A stretch of DNA of 64,000 bases from Phytohabitans flavus (lineage in GTDB: Bacteria; Actinomycetota; Actinomycetes; Mycobacteriales; Micromonosporaceae), in assembly GCF_011764545.1 (NCBI RefSeq), contig NZ_AP022870.1, positions 1,286,001 through 1,350,000 of the forward strand. Reading direction: 5' to 3'. Positions 58,944 through 64,000 of the stretch are shown one piece after another (positions within the stretch are counted from its first letter, which is position 1; each line of letters starts with the position of its first letter). Both the position numbers and the translations under genes were made by a program. The notes below the pieces were generated by a model. That model ran no database searches and had not been told where the DNA came from. It saw only the letters and a list, made by a program, of their open reading frames with translations.

Positions 58944-60092
58944 ATGGTCAGCATCGCGGTCTGCGGGCCGAAGTGGGGAAGGCGTATCGCATTAGGTTTG
59001 GTGGTCGGGCTAGTCGCGGCGGTCGCCGCGTGTGGAAACACTGACAGCCCATCGGATTCCGCGGCGGAGGGCGCCAACGGCGCGACCGGCCCGGTCTTCT
59101 TCCTCGTCCCGAACTCGACCACGCCCGCGTGGCCGACGTACTACATGCCGGCCGTGCAGGAAGCGGTCGCCAAGCTCATGCCGAACGTCGAGTTCATCAC
59201 GCAGAGCGCCGACAACAACCAGTCGAAGCAGCTCAGCCAGGTCGAGGCCGCGATCGCCCAGCAGGCGTCGGCGGTCATCGTCAGCCCACCCAACCCCGCC
59301 CAGGCGGGCGCCGAGCTCAACAAGCTCGCAGCCGCGAAGATCCCCGCGATCGGCTACCTCAACGACCCCAACGGCGGACCGGTGTACGCGTACGTGTGGG
59401 TCGACTTCACCACTGTCGGCAAGCACTGGGGGCAGTGGCTCACGGACAACCTCGAGAAGTCGGTCGGCCACACCCCGGTCAAGCTGGCCGCGATCTACGG
59501 CGACCCGACGTTCAAGGTCTACGACCTGTGGCTGGAGGGCATCAAGCCGGCCCTCGACAAGCTCGTCGCCGACGGCAAGATCGAGATCGTGTGCCAGGCC
59601 GACACGCCGGGCTGGGACCCGTCGGTCGCGCAGAAGGCGATGGAGCAGTGCCTGACCAAGACCGGCAACCAGGTCGACGTGACGCTCGCGATGAACGACT
59701 CGACATCCGACGGTATCTGGGCGGCGCTCAAGGCGCAGAGCCTCAACGGCAAGGTCAAGATGATCGGCGGTCACGACGGTTCGCTGACGGCGGTACAGCG
59801 CACGCTCGTCGGTGACCAGGTCGGCACGTTCCACCCGGATGGTGTGCAACTCGGCGAGTCGGTGGCCAAGCTCCTCGACGCCGCTTTGAAGGGGCAGGAC
59901 GCGAAGAGCGCCGGTGTCGTCAACGGCACCTTCGACAACGGCTTCGTCAAGGACGGGGTGCCCACGGTCTTCGGCAAGGAGAACCTGGTCACCCCGGACA
60001 ACGTCCAGCAGGAGATCGTCGACAACAAGATCTTCACGAAGGACGAGATCTGCAAGGGAATCGCCGCCCAGACCACCTTCTGTACCTCCTAG
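58944..60092 (+). CDS. Sugar-type ABC importer substrate-binding lipoprotein
   Basis: 382 residues; ATG with GAGGAG seven bases upstream. The signal ends in a lipobox (AAVAAC). The mature part is a periplasmic-binding-protein type 1 fold of the ribose/xylose class: VFFLVPNSTTPAWPTYYMPAVQEA in outline, EAAIAQQASAVIVSPPNP, IPAIGYLNDPN, LAAIYGDPTF, DVTLAMNDSTSDGIWAAL and MIGGHDGSLTAV. The family takes up pentoses, inositol, AI-2 and other small polar compounds. The downstream monooxygenase suggests the ligand may not be a simple sugar. First gene of a co-directional six-gene run. Confidence 0.9.
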   Translation: MVSIAVCGPKWGRRIALGLVVGLVAAVAACGNTDSPSDSAAEGANGATGPVFFLVPNSTTPAWPTYYMPAVQEAVAKLMPNVEFITQSADNNQSKQLSQVEAAIAQQASAVIVSPPNPAQAGAELNKLAAAKIPAIGYLNDPNGGPVYAYVWVDFTTVGKHWGQWLTDNLEKSVGHTPVKLAAIYGDPTFKVYDLWLEGIKPALDKLVADGKIEIVCQADTPGWDPSVAQKAMEQCLTKTGNQVDVTLAMNDSTSDGIWAALKAQSLNGKVKMIGGHDGSLTAVQRTLVGDQVGTFHPDGVQLGESVAKLLDAALKGQDAKSAGVVNGTFDNGFVKDGVPTVFGKENLVTPDNVQQEIVDNKIFTKDEICKGIAAQTTFCTS

Positions 60093-60238
60093 TCCGTCCC
60101 GATCCTTCGGCCTCGCTCCGGGTCTGCCGTGCGAAACCACCGCGGGCCCGGAGACCCCGCCCCGCCTGGGCGGAAGCCCTGGACAGAAGACGACGAAAGA
60201 CCGGGAAGACCAGAAAGATCAGGAAGAAGTTGGTATAG

Positions 60239-60994
60239 GTGAACGCATCTCTACTTGAGGTCCGTGACGTCGCCAAGAGTTACGGCGCGGTGACCGCTCT
60301 CAAGCGGGCCAGTTTCTCGGTCCGGTCCGGCGAGGTGGTCGCGCTCGCCGGCGACAACGGCGCTGGCAAGTCCACCCTCATCAAGATCCTGTCCGGCTCG
60401 ATCAGTGCGGACAGCGGCGAAGTCCGCTTCGCCGGCGAGCCGGTCTCGATCGGCAGCCCCAACGACGCGGCCCGGCTGGGTATCCAGACCGTCTACCAGG
60501 ACCTCGCGCTCTGCGACAACCTCGACGTGGTCGACAACATCTTCCTCGGCCGCGAGCCCCGGGGGCCGTGGTGGCGGGGCTTCCGGGTGCGCCGGCCGCG
60601 GATGGAACGGCTGACGGCCGACGCGCTCGCCTCGGTCGGCATCCGGATCCAGCGGGTCGACGTGCCGATGGGACACCTCTCCGGCGGCCAGCGCCAGTGT
60701 GTCGCCGTCTGCCGGGCCATCCTCGGCGATCCCAAGGTGGTGATCCTCGACGAGCCGACCGCGGCACTCGGCGTCGCCCAGCGCCGCGAGGTGCTCGACC
60801 TGATCGTCCGGCTGCGGGACCAGGGCCGCGGGGTCATCCTCATCTCGCACGACCTGGTCGACATCCTCAAGGTCGCCGACCGGATCGTGGTACTGCGGCT
60901 CGGCGAGACCGTCGCCGACAAGCCAGGCGCGGAATGGACTGAGCACACCCTGGTCTCCGCGATCACCGGCGCGACGGCGGGGGAGCAGCGGTGA
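60239..60994 (+). CDS. ABC importer ATPase (single-domain, RbsA/XylG-like)
   Basis: 251 residues from a GTG at 60239. Walker A GDNGAGKSTLIK, Q-loop VYQDLALCDNL, signature LSGGQRQCVAV, Walker B VVILDEPTAALG and H-loop ISHDL are all present. Most sugar importers of this class have a double ATPase of about 500 residues; this one has only one domain and would act as a homodimer. The stop overlaps the permease start (GTGA), showing translational coupling. Confidence 0.95.
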   Translation: MNASLLEVRDVAKSYGAVTALKRASFSVRSGEVVALAGDNGAGKSTLIKILSGSISADSGEVRFAGEPVSIGSPNDAARLGIQTVYQDLALCDNLDVVDNIFLGREPRGPWWRGFRVRRPRMERLTADALASVGIRIQRVDVPMGHLSGGQRQCVAVCRAILGDPKVVILDEPTAALGVAQRREVLDLIVRLRDQGRGVILISHDLVDILKVADRIVVLRLGETVADKPGAEWTEHTLVSAITGATAGEQR

Positions 60995-62169
60995 ACCTCC
61001 GCGATGGCCGGCGCACGATCGCGACCGCACTGATGGGGCCCTGGCGCACCGCACCAATCATCATCTCGCTTGTCGCCATCGCCATCTTCTTCAACACCCA
61101 GAGCTCGCTGTTTCTGAGCAGCCGCAACCTGACCAACCTCGCCAACCAGATCGCCGTGCTCGCCACGGTCGCGCTGGCGCTCGTCGGACTGCTGGTGGTC
61201 CGGCAGATCGACCTGTCCCTGGCGGCGCTGGCCGCGGTCTGCGGCGGTATCGCCGCGAAGCTGTCGGTCGAGTCGAACCTCAACGTCGGCCTCGCCATCG
61301 TGGTCGCGCTCGCCGCCGGGGCGGCCGTCGGTGTCGTACAGGCGGTCGTGGTCAACGTTTTCCGGGCCCCGGCGTTCGTGGTGACGCTCGGCGGGATGTT
61401 CGTGCTCAACGCCGTGCTGCTCTGGCTGCTGCCGGCGACCTCGGTCATCCCGCTCGCCGACACACCGCTGGAGAAGATCGCCAACACGTTCGTACCAGCC
61501 TGGCTCAGCTATGTGCTCCTGCTCGCGGTCGTGCTGCTGTTCGCCGGCATGCGCTTTGCCCACCACCGGGCCCGGCTCGGCGAAGGCATGCCGTCGAACC
61601 TGGTGCGCAGCACGGTGATACCGGCCGCCGCGCTCGCCGCCGTCGGTCTCGTGCCGCTGATCTTCGTGTTCAACGCCTACCGGGGCGTGCCGACTCCGGT
61701 CGTCATCGTCCTGGCCCTCATGGCTGGCATCGCGTACGTCACCAGCCAGACTCCGCTCGGCCGACAGATCTACGCGATCGGCGGCAACCCCGAAGGCGCC
61801 CGGCGGGCCGGCATCTCCGTCCCGTTGGTGACCACCGTCGTGTTCGCCACCGGCGGGTTCCTCGCCGCCACCGCCGGCATCATGGCCGCCTCGCGCGAGT
61901 TGGGCGTCTCCTCGGCCAACTCCGACCTGACCCTGCTCCTGGAAGCGCTCGCCGCCGTCGTCATCGGCGGGGTCAGCCTCTTCGGCGGCCGGGGCACCGT
62001 CTGGGCCGCCCTGCTCGGCTCGCTGGTGATCGGCAGCATCTCCAACGGGCTGTACCTGCTCAACGCCAGCACCCAGATGCGCTGGACCATCGAGGGCCTC
62101 GTTCTCGTGGCCGCGGTCGCCATCGATTCCACCATTTCCCGCAAATCAGGCGCGCAACGGGATTCCTGA
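60991..62169 (+). CDS. ABC importer permease (BPD_transp_2 type)
   Basis: 392 residues from a GTG at 60991. About ten membrane helices, with the family stretch LVVRQIDLSLAALAAVCGGIAA, VNVFRAPAFVVTLGGMFVLNAVLLWLLP, the EAA-like loop YAIGGNPEGARRAGISVPL and LLLEALAAVVIGGVSLFGGRGTVWAALLGSLVIGSISNGLYLL (quoted in outline). As usual for this class one permease gene would form a homodimer with the ATPase. Confidence 0.95.
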   Translation: MNLRDGRRTIATALMGPWRTAPIIISLVAIAIFFNTQSSLFLSSRNLTNLANQIAVLATVALALVGLLVVRQIDLSLAALAAVCGGIAAKLSVESNLNVGLAIVVALAAGAAVGVVQAVVVNVFRAPAFVVTLGGMFVLNAVLLWLLPATSVIPLADTPLEKIANTFVPAWLSYVLLLAVVLLFAGMRFAHHRARLGEGMPSNLVRSTVIPAAALAAVGLVPLIFVFNAYRGVPTPVVIVLALMAGIAYVTSQTPLGRQIYAIGGNPEGARRAGISVPLVTTVVFATGGFLAATAGIMAASRELGVSSANSDLTLLLEALAAVVIGGVSLFGGRGTVWAALLGSLVIGSISNGLYLLNASTQMRWTIEGLVLVAAVAIDSTISRKSGAQRDS

Positions 62170-62177
62170 GGAGACAC

Positions 62178-62594
62178 ATGGACATCCAGGCACCGACCAG
62201 CCCGGCGACCGACGCGCAACGGGTGGTCATGGACTTCTTCGCCGCGCTAGGCGACACCGCCGCCCTCACCGGCGTCTTCACCGAGGACGCGACGTGGACC
62301 GTATGGGGTGACTCGCCGCTCGCCGGCATCCACATAGGACGGGAAGCTGTCGTGTCCGGCTTCCACGCCGAGGCGGGAAAGCTGTTCGACCCCGACTACC
62401 CGGGTGTGCTGACCGTCGAGCGGCTGATCGGCGACGGTCCGACCGTCGCCGCGGAGTTCACGTACCGGACGAGGACCGCGCTCGGGCGCCCGTACCACAA
62501 CCACTACGTCGAAGTGTTCGAAGTGGACGGTGACCGGATCCGAGCCGTCCGCGAGTACATGGACACCGCGCACTTCGGGGCGGTGTGCTACTGA
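62178..62594 (+). CDS. SnoaL-like (NTF2-fold) protein
   Basis: 138 residues; eight bases after the permease stop with GAGGAGA as ribosome-binding site. The cone-shaped alpha+beta fold is indicated by QRVVMDFFAALGDTAALTGVFTEDATWTVWG, TVAAEFTYRTRTALGRPYHNHYVEVFEVDGDRIRAVREYMDTAHF in outline, as in limonene-epoxide hydrolase, ketosteroid isomerase and SnoaL cyclases. It probably acts as an isomerase, hydrolase or cyclase on the product of the oxygenase that follows. Its TGA overlaps the next ATG. Confidence 0.9.
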   Translation: MDIQAPTSPATDAQRVVMDFFAALGDTAALTGVFTEDATWTVWGDSPLAGIHIGREAVVSGFHAEAGKLFDPDYPGVLTVERLIGDGPTVAAEFTYRTRTALGRPYHNHYVEVFEVDGDRIRAVREYMDTAHFGAVCY

Positions 62595-63753
62595 TGGGCG
62601 CCACCAGAAGCGTCACCGTCGAGGTCGCGGTCATCGGCGCCGGACCGGGCGGGCTCGCCGCCGCCGCGATGGTCAAGCAAGCGGGCTTCCAGCCGGTCGT
62701 CTTCGAACGTGCCGCCGACGTCGCCTCCTCGTGGCGCGGCCACTACGACCGGCTGCACCTGCACACGGTGCGTTGGATGTCGAACCTTCCCGGGCTGCCG
62801 TTTCCGAGGAGCGAAGGCAAGTGGGTCTCGCGCGGCGGCGTCGTGTCCCACATGGAGACCTACGTCGCGCACTTCGGGCTCGACGTGCGTACCGGCGTCG
62901 ACGTGACCCGCATCGACGCCGCGCCCGGCGGGTGGCGGCTGGAGACCTCGCAGGGGCCGGTCCACGCCTGGGCGGTGGTCGTCGCCACCGGCTACAACCG
63001 CGTCCCGATCGAGCCCAGCTGGCCGGGCCGCGACACCTTCCAGGGCGAGTTCGTTCGCGCCGCCGACTACAAGAACCCCACGCCGTACCGCGGCAAGAAC
63101 GTCCTTGTCGTCGGCCCGGGCAACTCGGGCGCGGAGATCGCCACAGATCTCGCCGAGGGCGGTGCCCGTACCGTCTGGCTGTCCTACCGCACCCCGCCGA
63201 ACATTATTTCCCGCGACCGTCCGCTGCCCCCGCCGGTGCTCGGCGTCGTCATGGAGAGACTGCGGGTCGGGCCCCGGCTCGGCGACTGGATCGCGGCCAC
63301 CATCCAGCGCCGCACGATCGGCGACATGACCCGGTACGGATTTCCGCCGGCGCCGCGCAGCATCGGTACCCAGATGGTCCGCGACGAGGTCATCCCGATC
63401 ATCGACCTCGGCCTCGTCAAGCAGGTCAAGGCCGGCCGGGTCACGCCGGTACCGGAGACGAAGAGCCTGGAGGGGCACGAGGTCGTGCTCGCCGACGGGC
63501 AGCGACTGGACGCGGACGTCGTGGTCTGCTGCATCGGCTACCGCCCCGGGCTGGAGCCGCTCGTCGGGCACCTCGGGCTCGTCGGGCCCAAGAAAGGCCA
63601 CCCGATCGTGTACGGCGGCGACACCGCCCGAACGCGCCCCGACTGCATTTCGTCGGTATGCGCGCCGTGACGACTGGTCTGTTCCGCGAGTTCGGCATCG
63701 AAGCGAAGGCGGTCGCCGCCGCGCTCAAGCGTGCCAAGACCGAGAAAGGCTGA
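62594..63753 (+). CDS. FAD/NADPH flavin monooxygenase (FMO/YUCCA-like), one apparent frameshift
   Basis: 386 residues when one base is added to the C3 run at 63627-63629; otherwise the frame stops at 63670 while the true end (LHFVGMRAVTTGLFREFGIEAKAVAAALK in outline) continues in another frame to 63753. Motifs: GAGPGGLAAAAM (FAD), WRGHYDRLHLHTVRWMSNLPG, VVVATGYNRVP, VVGPGNSGAEIA (NADPH) and VVCCIGYRPG. This branch oxygenates N, S or carbonyl carbons of small molecules. Coupled to the SnoaL gene before it and followed three bases later by another. Confidence 0.9.
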
Positions 63754-63756
63754 CCC

Positions 63757-64000
63757 ATGAACGACCTTCCCCGCGAGCTGCGGGATCTGCTCGACAAGCA
63801 GGCGATCCGCGACCACCTGATGCGGTACTGCCGTGGTGTCGACCGCTGCGACGCGGACCTGATGAAGAGCATCTTCCACGCCGACGGCACCGCGTTCGGC
63901 ACCAACGCTTGGGAATTCTGCGACCACTTCGTACCCACCAACGAGGCCGACACCACGTTCACCGTCCACATGCTCGGCAACATCCTCGTGGACGTCGACG
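63757..64000 (+). CDS. SnoaL_4-like protein (3' end outside window)
   Basis: At least 81 residues from the ATG at 63757, open to the edge of the window. The opening LRDLLDKQAIRDHLMRYCRGVDRCDADLMKSIFHADGTAFG in outline is the classic first helix and strand of the SnoaL_4/LinA-like NTF2-fold group, with the Asp in the 'R-G-x-D-R' motif that is catalytic in several dehydratases and hydratases. Last visible member of the importer/monooxygenase operon. Confidence 0.85.
   Translation, partial: MNDLPRELRDLLDKQAIRDHLMRYCRGVDRCDADLMKSIFHADGTAFGTNAWEFCDHFVPTNEADTTFTVHMLGNILVDVD

Overview
This is a high-GC actinomycete segment. Its gene complement points to a filamentous member of the Micromonosporaceae or a relative: SARP/AfsR-type and nSTAND-WD40 regulators, streptogrisin-like proteases, ricin-type lectins, a cytochrome bc1 cytochrome b, DtxR, GtrA, DprE1/DprE2 remnants, frequent GTG/TTG starts and two apparently leaderless genes. 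No rRNA, tRNA or CRISPR array was seen. I have no database support, so the taxonomic placement is inference.

Layout. 0-5 kb: the end of a TPR protein, an orphan Imm1-type immunity protein, a thioredoxin-like protein with an SxxC active site, a wrecked S8 protease and a pentapeptide-repeat membrane protein. 5-12.5 kb: mostly intact housekeeping-like genes (GMC oxidoreductase, three GNAT genes, a DUF6493-like protein, a royal-jelly-type beta-propeller overlapping a PEBP gene) separated by strong hairpin terminators. 12.8-16.7 kb: a scrap zone holding a chitinase tail, an IS5-type transposase tail and the 3' end of a group II intron joined in a row, then a lipoprotein S1 protease and decayed fragments. 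16.7-25 kb: TetR with a Gal80-like Gfo/Idh protein, several uncharacterised proteins, an SMI1 protein and a lone qcrB. 25-35 kb: a second scrap zone around a large nSTAND1-WD40 gene. 35-45 kb: an envelope and polyprenyl-phosphate region (DtxR, GtrA, two-component system, PepSY, DedA, PAP2, UPF0104, remnants of dprE1, dprE2 and uppP, a lone response regulator) with TTCAGG direct repeats at several promoters. 45.5-58.7 kb: a barstar fusion protein, a protease with a propeptide-like lipoprotein next to it, a SARP regulator divergent from a TPR regulator, a lectin, a SUKH-type protein and an alpha/beta hydrolase, with more remnants between them. 58.9-64 kb: an intact-looking operon of sugar-type ABC importer, SnoaL-like protein, FAD monooxygenase and a second SnoaL-like protein running off the right edge.

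Two themes run through the window. First, gene decay is heavy: at least fifteen loci are truncated, and several pairs are joined end to end. Second, five otherwise healthy genes (GNAT at 6.6 kb, nSTAND-WD40, S1 protease at 48 kb, SARP at 52 kb, FAD monooxygenase at 63 kb), plus the SUKH-type gene at 57 kb, each become a single open frame if exactly one G/C is added to a short G/C run. This looks more like undercounted homopolymers in the assembly than biology, and should be settled before any of them is called a pseudogene.

The most promising biology is the lipoprotein/protease pair at 47.3-48.8 kb, the TTCAGG-repeat regulon around the polyprenyl-phosphate genes at 36-44 kb, and the importer/monooxygenase operon at the right end.
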